A stretch of DNA of 64,000 nucleotides from Emticicia aquatilis (GTDB lineage Bacteria > Bacteroidota > Bacteroidia > Cytophagales > Spirosomataceae): NCBI RefSeq assembly GCF_014644295.1, contig NZ_BMKK01000004.1, positions 523,899 through 587,898 of the forward strand, written 5' to 3'. Both the position numbers and the translations under genes were made by a program. The number at the start of each line of letters is the position of its first letter. The first letter of the stretch is position 1. Shown one piece after another: positions 15,356 through 23,285 of the stretch. A model generated the notes under the pieces. It made no database searches, had not been told where the DNA came from, and saw nothing but the letters and a program-made list of their open reading frames with translations.

Positions 15356-16693
15356 TTAAACCAAAACTGCACCTGCGTAAACAGCACCCGGTTTTGTTGC
15401 TTCAAGTGGATGTTTGATATGCCACTCAAATTCATCACGGAAATGGCGAATCGCACTGGCAACTGGCCAAGCGGCTGCATCACCCAATGGACAAATGGTA
15501 TTTCCTTCTATTTTTTTCGATACATCAACCAATAAATCAATATCACTCATCGAACCTTTTCCGTGTTCGATACGATTCAAAACTTTCTGCATCCAGCCAG
15601 TTCCTTCACGGCATGGGGAACATTGACCGCAAGATTCGTGTTCATAAAATCTTGAGAAGTTCCAAGTATTGCGAACAATACAAGCTGTTTCATCAAAAAC
15701 GATGAAACCTCCCGAACCTAACATTGTTCCAGTTGCAAATCCACCATCAGATAATGATTCGTAGGACATTAATCTATCTTCACCATTGGCGTTTTTCAAG
15801 AATAATGACCCTGGGACAATCGGCACTGATGAACCACCAGCAACAACTGCTTTCAGACGATGACCAGTGCGAACACCGCCACAATATTCGTCAGAATTCA
15901 AGAATTCGTCACAAGAAAGTCCAAGTTCGATTTCATATACACCCGGTTTATTGATATGACCCGACGCTGAAATTAATTTTGTACCTGTACTTTTACCCAC
16001 ACCAACAGCAGCATAAGCTTCACCACCATTGTTGACAATCCAAGATACTGTGGCGATAGACTCAACATTATTAACTACTGTCGGACTTTGATAAAGACCT
16101 TTGACAGCTGGAAAAGGTGGCTTATTTCTTGGATTTCCACGTTTTCCTTCGAGTGATTCTAAAAGAGCAGTTTCTTCTCCACAAATGTAAGCACCTCCAC
16201 CTGGTTGAACTACCAATTCTAAATCGTAGCCACTTCCAAGTATATTTTTACCTAAGAAACCAGCAGCTTTTGCCTCCTCAATAGCTTTTTCAAGAATACG
16301 AATGACGTACATCAACTCACCTCTCACGTAGATGAATGATTTGTTTGCACCAAGAGCGTAGCTTGATATAATCATTCCCTCAACTAATAAGTGAGGAATA
16401 GTTTTCATTAAATAATGGTCTTTGAATGTACCCGGTTCTGATTCATCTGCATTACAAACCAAATAACGTGGCACACCCTCTGGCTTTGCCAAAAATGACC
16501 ACTTCATTCCCATTGGGAAACCAGCCCCTCCACGTCCACGAACGCCAGATTTCTTGACCTCTTCTACAACCTCATCAGGAGTCATTTTTTTCAAGGCTTT
16601 TTCAACGGCTGTATAACCGCCTTTCTTACGATAAACCTCAAGAGTTTCAATTCCAGGTGTACTACAATGTTCGGTTAATATTTTTAGTGACAT
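15356..16693 (-). CDS. nuoF: NADH-quinone oxidoreductase subunit F (NADH and FMN binding)
   Basis: The 445-residue subunit contains GVRGRGGAGFPMGMKW (about 50-65, FMN/NADH site), VCNADESEPGTFKD (about 79-92), VQPGGGAYICGEETALLESLEG (about 161-182) and the N3 cluster ESCGQCSPCREGT, with a fourth cysteine in NTICPLG. It oxidises NADH and passes electrons to FMN and N3. It is nine bases from nuoE and 62 bases before nuoG. Confidence 0.97.
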   Translation of the reverse strand: MSLKILTEHCSTPGIETLEVYRKKGGYTAVEKALKKMTPDEVVEEVKKSGVRGRGGAGFPMGMKWSFLAKPEGVPRYLVCNADESEPGTFKDHYLMKTIPHLLVEGMIISSYALGANKSFIYVRGELMYVIRILEKAIEEAKAAGFLGKNILGSGYDLELVVQPGGGAYICGEETALLESLEGKRGNPRNKPPFPAVKGLYQSPTVVNNVESIATVSWIVNNGGEAYAAVGVGKSTGTKLISASGHINKPGVYEIELGLSCDEFLNSDEYCGGVRTGHRLKAVVAGGSSVPIVPGSLFLKNANGEDRLMSYESLSDGGFATGTMLGSGGFIVFDETACIVRNTWNFSRFYEHESCGQCSPCREGTGWMQKVLNRIEHGKGSMSDIDLLVDVSKKIEGNTICPLGDAAAWPVASAIRHFRDEFEWHIKHPLEATKPGAVYAGAVLV

Positions 16694-16702
16694 ATATCTT
16701 TA

Positions 16703-17197
16703 TTACTTAGAAAGTTCTTCAATAATTTCGTCAACTTTCTGGTTGTTCAAGTGCATATAATACTTTTCACGAATTTGGAAACATGGTCCCCAACCACAAG
16801 CTGCCAAACATTCTACTTCTTTCAAAGTAAAAAGTCCATCGGCAGTTGTTTCACCTTTCTTAATACCCAATTTTTGTTGAAGATGGCTAAACACCTCTTC
16901 CCCACCCATCAATACACAAGGGCCAGTACGACAATACTCAATTACGTGTTTACCTACTGGCTCTAAATGAAACATCGTATAAAATGATGCCACCTCATAA
17001 ACTTCAACAGGCTTAATAGACAATAAACTCGCTACATAATCCATTACACCTTGGCTCATCCAAGCAAATTGCTCTTGTGCTAAGTGTAAGACTGGTAATA
17101 AAGCGGATTTTTGTCTCCCTTCAGGATAACGTGCGATGATTTCTTGTACTTTCGCCAGTCTTTCGGGCGTAAAAACTATATTATTATTTTCAGTCAT
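16703..17197 (-). CDS. nuoE: NADH-quinone oxidoreductase subunit E ([2Fe-2S])
   Basis: The 164-residue thioredoxin-like subunit has the N1a ligands C89, C94, C130 and C134 in CRTGPCVLMG and ECLAACGWGPC. The helical N-terminal part (KVQEIIARYPEGRQKSALLP) is typical. It is separated from nuoD by 14 bases and from nuoF by 9. Confidence 0.96.
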   Translation of the reverse strand: MTENNNIVFTPERLAKVQEIIARYPEGRQKSALLPVLHLAQEQFAWMSQGVMDYVASLLSIKPVEVYEVASFYTMFHLEPVGKHVIEYCRTGPCVLMGGEEVFSHLQQKLGIKKGETTADGLFTLKEVECLAACGWGPCFQIREKYYMHLNNQKVDEIIEELSK

Positions 17198-17211
17198 TGT
17201 ATAATCTGTTA

Positions 17212-18447
17212 TTAAGCATCTAACTCTCCAGCAATTACGTTTAAGCTACTCATAATTACGATGGCATCAGAAATTGAAACTCCTTTGCACATCTCTGGGT
17301 ATGCTTGATAATAAATAAAGCTCGGACGACGGAAGTGTAAACGATATGGAGCTCGTCCACCATCACTCACTAAATAAAATCCAAGTTCTCCATTGCCACC
17401 TTCAACTGCGTGATAGATTTCGCCAGCTGGAGCATCAATTTCACCCATTACTATTTTGAAATGGTAAATCAAAGCTTCCATGTTTTTGTAAACATCATGC
17501 TTTGGAGGTAAATAGTAATGATTCTCGTTAGCGTAATATGGACCTTCAGGTAAATTTTCGAGAGCCTGACGAATAATTTTAATACTTTCCCACATTTCTT
17601 GGTTACGAACCATGAAACGGTCGTAAGTATCTCCGTTATGTCCTACTGGAATATCAAACTCAAAATCTTCATAAGATGAATATGGCTCCATTACACGAAC
17701 ATCATAGTCAACACCTGCCGCACGTAGATTAGGGCCGGTAAAACCATATTCTAATGCTCTCTCGGCCGTAATTGGGCCAACGTTTACAATTCTATCTACA
17801 AAAATTCGGTTACGATTGAAAAGTTTTTCAAACTCAGCCAATACTTTTGGAAGACTATTATAAATCAAATCTTTGATTTTGGCGATTGCGGTTGGAGATA
17901 AATCTCTTTCCATTCCACCAATTCTACCCATATTAGTTGTTAGACGAGCCCCACATACTTCTTCATAAATTTCATATATTTTTTCACGTTCTTGAAAAAC
18001 GTATAAGAAACCCGAATAAGCACCTGTATCAACACCTAAGATTGAATTACAAATAATGTGGTCAGCAATACGAGCTAACTCCATCATAATGACACGAATA
18101 TACTGAGCTCTTTTCGGTACGGTTACACCCAAAAGTTTTTCTACTGTCATGTGCCATCCCATATTATTGATGGGTGACGAACAGTAGTTCATACGGTCAG
18201 TAAGTGTTGTTATTTGATAGAAAGGACGACGCTCGGCAATTTTCTCAAACGCACGGTGAATATAACCAATTGTTTGTTCGCCCGAAACGATTTTCTCACC
18301 ATCCATCTTCAAGATATTCTGAAAAATACCGTGCGTGGCTGGGTGAGTTGGCCCAAGGTTTAAAGTAGTAAATTCAGTATCTTCAACTATTGGTCTATTT
18401 AAGGCCAAAGCATCTGATGTATTTTTTGGTATTAGTAAGTCTTCCAT
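17212..18447 (-). CDS. nuoD: NADH-quinone oxidoreductase subunit D
   Basis: The 411-residue 49-kDa-type subunit contains LNLGPTHPATHGIFQN (about 29-44), the quinone-site histidine loop, IGYIHRAFEKIAERR and NMGRIGGMERDLSP. The end, SDAIVIMSSLNVIAGELDA, is the conserved C-terminus with the terminal Asp region. It is a separate gene from nuoC, unlike the fused nuoCD of enterobacteria. Confidence 0.97.
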   Translation of the reverse strand: MEDLLIPKNTSDALALNRPIVEDTEFTTLNLGPTHPATHGIFQNILKMDGEKIVSGEQTIGYIHRAFEKIAERRPFYQITTLTDRMNYCSSPINNMGWHMTVEKLLGVTVPKRAQYIRVIMMELARIADHIICNSILGVDTGAYSGFLYVFQEREKIYEIYEEVCGARLTTNMGRIGGMERDLSPTAIAKIKDLIYNSLPKVLAEFEKLFNRNRIFVDRIVNVGPITAERALEYGFTGPNLRAAGVDYDVRVMEPYSSYEDFEFDIPVGHNGDTYDRFMVRNQEMWESIKIIRQALENLPEGPYYANENHYYLPPKHDVYKNMEALIYHFKIVMGEIDAPAGEIYHAVEGGNGELGFYLVSDGGRAPYRLHFRRPSFIYYQAYPEMCKGVSISDAIVIMSSLNVIAGELDA

Positions 18448-18523
18448 AAAACCCCTATCCCCTGAAGGAGACTAATAATGAAAAGTATTTATTATTGTAT
18501 ATTACCCATTAACTGGGGGTGTA

Positions 18524-19021
18524 TTATCTTCCAAATAAAGCATCAATCTTATCTTCACGAGTGGCATCTTCGAGCGGATATTCTTTACGCATTGGGAAGT
18601 AGTCCATTTCTTCGATATTCAAGATTCTGATTAGTTTTGGGTGACCGTCGAAAAGAATTCCGTAGAAATCATAAGTTTCTCTTTCCATCCAATTGGCGGT
18701 TGGCCAAAGAGTGGTTGTGGTAGGAATATGTAAATCATCTTGCGACAAGAAAACTTTGATACGAATTCGCACATTGTTTTCGAGGCTATGCAAGTGATAA
18801 ATCACTCCGAACTCAGCTCCTTGATTATCTGGCAAATGAATACCTGTCAAATCGGTCAAGAAGTTAAAACGAAAAGTTTCGTGTTTTTTTAAATACTCAA
18901 GAAGCGAGATAATATTCTGACGATTGGTAGTAAAAGTGAGCAAACCCCAAGGTTCTTCAAAAGAGTGGGTATTTTCTCCAAATTTGGCAACTACATCTTC
19001 AGCTATTTGTTGATTAGTCAT
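18524..19021 (-). CDS. nuoC: NADH-quinone oxidoreductase subunit C
   Basis: The 165-residue 30-kDa-type subunit has FNFLTDLTGIHLP (about 53-65), WMERETYDFYGILFDGHPKLIRIL (about 110-133) and a YPLEDATR tail, the standard NuoC signature. It lies between nuoB (44 bases) and nuoD (76 bases). Confidence 0.95.
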   Translation of the reverse strand: MTNQQIAEDVVAKFGENTHSFEEPWGLLTFTTNRQNIISLLEYLKKHETFRFNFLTDLTGIHLPDNQGAEFGVIYHLHSLENNVRIRIKVFLSQDDLHIPTTTTLWPTANWMERETYDFYGILFDGHPKLIRILNIEEMDYFPMRKEYPLEDATREDKIDALFGR

Positions 19022-19065
19022 TCTAAATCTAAAATTTAAACTTTCTTCAATAAGAAATCTTTACT

Positions 19066-19611
19066 TTATTGAATATTGTATGATTCTAATAAAGCTTGAT
19101 ATTCGGAAGTATTTCTTCTGCGAAGTGACTCATTAACGGCCAATTCTTGGATTTGCATCAATCCATCTAAAATTTGTTCTGGGCGTGGTGGGCAACCTGG
19201 CACATACACATCGACAGGAATCACACGGTCAATACCCTGTAAAACTGAATAGGTATCAAAAACACCACCACTCGAAGCACAAGCTCCAACTGCAATTACC
19301 CAACGAGGCTCTGCCATTTGAAGATAAACTTGCTTAACGACTGGAGCCATTTTCTTGGCAATTGTTCCCATTACCATCAACAAATCGGCTTGGCGAGGAG
19401 AAAAACTCGGACGCTCAGAACCAAAACGTGAAATATCGTAGTGAGCACCCATGGTTGCCATAAACTCAATACCACAACAAGAAGTTGCGAACGGCAGTGG
19501 CCACAATGATTTACTACGTGCAATTCCGATTACTTTTTCAAATGAAGTTGCAAAAAAGCCAGAACCTTCAAATCCTTCGGGAGCTTCTATTGTTTTTATT
19601 TGATTACTCAT
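19066..19611 (-). CDS. nuoB: NADH-quinone oxidoreductase subunit B
   Basis: The 181-residue subunit carries the N2 cluster ligands C45 and C46 in [10 protein letters not shown]111 in GACASSGG and C140 in [10 protein letters not shown], all intact. N2 donates electrons to quinone. It follows nuoA by 92 bases. Confidence 0.97.
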   Translation of the reverse strand: MSNQIKTIEAPEGFEGSGFFATSFEKVIGIARSKSLWPLPFATSCCGIEFMATMGAHYDISRFGSERPSFSPRQADLLMVMGTIAKKMAPVVKQVYLQMAEPRWVIAVGACASSGGVFDTYSVLQGIDRVIPVDVYVPGCPPRPEQILDGLMQIQELAVNESLRRRNTSEYQALLESYNIQ

Positions 19612-19703
19612 GTTTTCTTATTATCAATAGTATAATTGTAGAACTACAATATCTATTATTTCAACTATGTGTTAGTGTAATTTGTTTTGGTAGAAACAAA
19701 TTA

Positions 19704-20078
19704 TTAATCTCTTTCCCAGCTCAATACGCCTTTACGAATGATGTAGTAAAAACCTGCCATTAAAAGTGTAAGAAACACAACCATTTCGACAAAGCCAAAC
19801 CATCCAAGTTTTTTAAAATTTACTGCCCAAGGGTACATAAAAATAACCTCAACATCGAAAAGAACAAACAAAATGGCAGTTAGAAAATATTTGATTGAAA
19901 TTGGTGTACGGGCATCACCTTCGGAGTCAATACCACACTCAAATGGTGCATCTTTTAATTCACTTTTACGTTTTGGACCAATTGCATGAGTTACAATCAT
20001 CGTTGTGACAATAAACCCTATGGCAGCTATGATTAGCACCAAAATTGGGAGGAAATCTGAAGGCAAATATTCTTTCAT
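19704..20078 (-). CDS. nuoA: NADH-quinone oxidoreductase subunit A
   Basis: The 124-residue membrane subunit has three helices (about 9-31, 64-84 and 92-112), the KDAPFECGIDSEGDAR loop with the conserved cysteine near residue 48, and IKYFLTAILFVLFDVEVIFMYPWAV. It is the first gene of the operon; a well-formed promoter lies 80-110 bases upstream. Confidence 0.95.
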   Translation of the reverse strand: MKEYLPSDFLPILVLIIAAIGFIVTTMIVTHAIGPKRKSELKDAPFECGIDSEGDARTPISIKYFLTAILFVLFDVEVIFMYPWAVNFKKLGWFGFVEMVVFLTLLMAGFYYIIRKGVLSWERD

Positions 20079-20157
20079 AAATCAATAATTAACAGTAGTC
20101 AAAGGGTTACAAAATTTGATTTTTACAGCTTTTTACTACTTCTCGTCTTTTATGTCC

Positions 20158-20187
20158 CAAAATTACTATTGTTATACTTAGAAACAA
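20158..20187 (-). promoter_or_regulatory. Promoter of the nuo operon
   Basis: On the minus strand TTG (20187-20185, within TTTG) and TAATTTTG (20165-20158) are separated by 19 bases, an ideal Bacteroidota promoter. The start would lie near 20151, giving a 73-base leader before nuoA. Confidence 0.7.
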
Positions 20188-20190
20188 AAT

Positions 20191-20224
20191 AAAAAAGGGG
20201 CGAAAATATTTTCACCCCTTTTTT
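20191..20224. terminator. Terminator overlapping the end of the SASA/T9SS esterase gene
   Basis: AAAAAAGGGG...CCCCTTTTTT (20191-20224) forms a long hairpin whose inner part also pairs (GAAAATATTTTC). On the minus strand it ends the esterase transcript just before the nuo promoter; its arm overlaps the esterase stop codon at 20223-20225. Confidence 0.85.
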
Positions 20225-23168
20225 ATTTTAGGATTACTCTTGAAGATGCTTCATAAGAACCACTAACAAGACGAATGATATAGACACCTTTTTCTAATTG
20301 TCTTAAATCAAGGGTTCGTTTTTCTTTTAAATCACTGAAAGAACCTGAATATACTTTTTGTCCAGTAAGGGTAAATACCGCAACTTCAGCATTTGGACTA
20401 TCACCAATCGTTTCAACCGTAAATATTCCTGTCGGATTTGGATTTGGATATATTCTAAAACCATTATCGAGGTACGGAATAAATACTTCAACTGCACTCG
20501 AATATGGAGAGTAACACAACAACTCTTTATTATTAGAAAGTAAATATTTCCAAACTGCACGCACCGAATACATACCAGAGGCATTGGCTTTCAGAATTGC
20601 TGATATTGTAGAAAGCTGCTCTGTATCCCTTTTCCAACTAAATAACTGATTATCAAAATTAGTTTTGGGTATTGCGTGAAGTTGGAATGAACCTTCCAAA
20701 CTTACCGAAGGAGTCGGAGGACTTTCTTTTACAAATACTTCAAAAGAAACAGCCTTTGATAAACAACTTTTATCATCTTTAATTTTCAATGAGTAAACTC
20801 CTGCTTTATCAACCGAAATACCTTTTGAGGTTGCTCCAGTACTCCAAGCATAGGCGGTGGCATCATTACTAACCAACGATAGTGATGACCCATCGCATAT
20901 CGTATTGATATTTTCAGAAGAAGTAATCGAAGCAATTGGCGAGGGTATATATGTTAGTTTAATTGAGTCTGGAGTGGATTCACAGCCATTTTCATCTCTT
21001 ACAGACAAAGTATATAGTCCATCTTTAACTACATAAATTTCCTTTGAAGATTCACCAGTACTCCATCTATACCCTAAAGCGGACTGTATTTGTGGCGAGA
21101 GAATAACGACATTTCCTTCACAAAATTTATCAACTCCATCTGCCTTTATTTTTACTACAGGAAGAGCGTTTACCGTAATTTTCTTTGTAATTGCATCAGA
21201 TACACAGCCAAAATTATCTTTTACTCGTAATGTATAAGTGCCATCAGTACGAACGTTGAGCGTCTTTGTTGTAGCTCCGGTATTCCACATATATGATGAA
21301 AAGTCATTCTGTGGAAAAATATTTACACTCTTTCCCAAACAAAAAGTGGTTTCACCATCTGCTAAAATATTAGTTGATGGTCGAGAACGAAAATTCACAT
21401 CAATAAATGATTGTGATTCACAACCATTTTGGCCTTTTATACGCAAACTATATGACCCTGCTTTATTTACAGTAATCCGCTTAGAGGTTTCATTTGTATT
21501 CCAAGTGTACGAAGTACCATCATTATTAGTAGTAAATAACTCAACAGTTTCATCCGGGCAAATTGGCAGAGATTTACTTGCATTTATAAAATTAAATGGA
21601 GAAGGAAGTACATTTACATTAATTGACGAAGATGCAGGCGAAGCACATCCATTGAGTGAATAATTAACTACAGAGTAGTTTCCAGAACCACGAGCAACAA
21701 TCGATTGCCCTCTTTCACCATTACTCCATACATTTCCACTACTGATATTTGATGTTAATACAACACCTTGTCCATCACAGAAAGTTGTATTCCCGTTAGC
21801 CGAAATCACAGGTTGAGTTACATTATTATTCGTAGATATTGTAAATGGTTGTGAGAAAATAGTATTTCCTACCTCATCAATGCCTTTAAAAGAAAATGTA
21901 CCATTTGAAACAGTAATAAAGTTTGAAGTACCTCCATTACTCCACTTATAAAGTGGATATCCACCAGTAATAATTGTAAACTTATTTGTAGTATTATTGG
22001 GATTACAAGCAATAGTGATAACAGGTAAATTTCTCGCCATTAAAGGTTGAGAATTAGAAAAAAAGTTCCCATCAAGATAATTATTCCAGTAATCCGATGC
22101 CAGCCATAAACCATCATTATGAAAATGGATTCCATCGGCTCTAAAGTTTGCTCCAACTATTTCGTCGGTCGGTGGGCCAGAAAAAACATTTGGTACTCGT
22201 TGAATTGTTAGATTTTGTCCCTCAATAACAGTAGGTAATATAGAAGGATTACGTGATGAACGTGCAACAACCCAAGCCAAATCATCTTTTTTTGAGTCTG
22301 ACCTACTTTTTTCGATTACAGTTCGTAAGTTATTATAATAAGTTTCTCCACTTGAACTCCCATCACTCTCACCTTGTTGCCACAAAATAGCTCTTACTCC
22401 TGTACGAGTAACGTACTGTTGTAAGGCTGCTTTCATACCTCTATAAGGCATCCCTGCAACTTTAACGAATGTAGGTAATTCTTGTCTCAAGTCCTGTCCT
22501 TCGGCCGAACGTCTCCATACCTCACAACTTAGTCCACCTAATGCTGCACCATAAAAAAGAACAGGAACATTTAATCGTTGTGCGAGTTTATCTCCAAGTT
22601 TTGCCCAAAACCATGGAACGTAATTGTAAGGTGCCATCTTGGTATTATTCCCCATTTGCGAGAACTGGAAGGGCAAATTATCTTCATTAAGTGCAGGGTC
22701 ATAGTAATTAATAGTCGAAACTCTATCGTCAGTAGCACCAATCGTTGCACCAGAATACCCTTGGTCTCCTTGTGCATTTGATTGACCTGCTACTATAAAT
22801 ACCTCCCCTACGCCTACTCTTTCGAGAGTTGAGGTCGTGATAATATTTCCGTTTAAAATACCTCTAACTTCAATATTATACCATCCACCATTTAGCTGAA
22901 TTGTACCACTAAAAATGCCATTATTTTTAAACTCCTGAACGGCATTCCAACCAGTTTCAGTACCTTGTCCTCCCCAGACAGGTACTGCCCTTGCTTCTAC
23001 TTTGTCAAGTTGTTGAAAATAACTTCCAGCAATATTTACAGTTGCTTGATTTTGGTTATTTCTTTGAAAAACAATACGTGAAACGGGGAAGGTTATTTGT
23101 ATTTGTGAATAGGTGTCTAAAAGAACAATATTCAATAACAATATTAACCAATTCCTTAAATAATTCAT
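20223..23168 (-). CDS. Secreted SGNH/SASA-type esterase with Ig-like repeats and T9SS tail (copy 2)
   Basis: The 981-residue product starts with a signal peptide (about 1-21). A GEVFIVAGQSNAQG block with nucleophile S130, LWQQGESDG near 262, and DGIHFHNDG near 345 give the SGNH triad of the sialate O-acetylesterase-related SASA family. From about 385 to 830 there are about five repeats of the form TFCxGxSVxLxxN...WSTGxTSKxIxVxxxGxYxLxVKDxxGC, resembling Ig/PKD-like modules. The end, YPNPNPTGIFTVE...LEKGVYIIRLVSG, is a type A T9SS sorting domain, so the enzyme is expected on the cell surface or outside. The substrate may be an O-acetylated glycan. Confidence 0.85.
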   Translation of the reverse strand: MNYLRNWLILLLNIVLLDTYSQIQITFPVSRIVFQRNNQNQATVNIAGSYFQQLDKVEARAVPVWGGQGTETGWNAVQEFKNNGIFSGTIQLNGGWYNIEVRGILNGNIITTSTLERVGVGEVFIVAGQSNAQGDQGYSGATIGATDDRVSTINYYDPALNEDNLPFQFSQMGNNTKMAPYNYVPWFWAKLGDKLAQRLNVPVLFYGAALGGLSCEVWRRSAEGQDLRQELPTFVKVAGMPYRGMKAALQQYVTRTGVRAILWQQGESDGSSSGETYYNNLRTVIEKSRSDSKKDDLAWVVARSSRNPSILPTVIEGQNLTIQRVPNVFSGPPTDEIVGANFRADGIHFHNDGLWLASDYWNNYLDGNFFSNSQPLMARNLPVITIACNPNNTTNKFTIITGGYPLYKWSNGGTSNFITVSNGTFSFKGIDEVGNTIFSQPFTISTNNNVTQPVISANGNTTFCDGQGVVLTSNISSGNVWSNGERGQSIVARGSGNYSVVNYSLNGCASPASSSINVNVLPSPFNFINASKSLPICPDETVELFTTNNDGTSYTWNTNETSKRITVNKAGSYSLRIKGQNGCESQSFIDVNFRSRPSTNILADGETTFCLGKSVNIFPQNDFSSYMWNTGATTKTLNVRTDGTYTLRVKDNFGCVSDAITKKITVNALPVVKIKADGVDKFCEGNVVILSPQIQSALGYRWSTGESSKEIYVVKDGLYTLSVRDENGCESTPDSIKLTYIPSPIASITSSENINTICDGSSLSLVSNDATAYAWSTGATSKGISVDKAGVYSLKIKDDKSCLSKAVSFEVFVKESPPTPSVSLEGSFQLHAIPKTNFDNQLFSWKRDTEQLSTISAILKANASGMYSVRAVWKYLLSNNKELLCYSPYSSAVEVFIPYLDNGFRIYPNPNPTGIFTVETIGDSPNAEVAVFTLTGQKVYSGSFSDLKEKRTLDLRQLEKGVYIIRLVSGSYEASSRVILK

Positions 23169-23199
23169 TTTTAAACGGATTAAGGTTCATAGCCTCCTA

Positions 23200-23230
23200 C
23201 AAATTTACAAAAGCCTGTACCTATAATCAA
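23200..23230 (-). promoter_or_regulatory. Promoter of esterase copy 2
   Basis: On the minus strand TTG (23230-23228) and TAAATTTG (23207-23200) are 20 bases apart. The start would be near 23193, so the leader is only about 25 bases and contains TGAACCTT (23189-23182). Confidence 0.65.
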
Positions 23231-23285
23231 TACAGCATCTACTATTCTTATTAAAAAAAGTTATTTAATGGCAAAAATCTAAGAT

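Noticed and set aside
21238..21663. 141-residue plus-strand open frame inside the esterase gene
   Set aside because: It mirrors the Ig-like repeats on the other strand and has no start context or neighbours.
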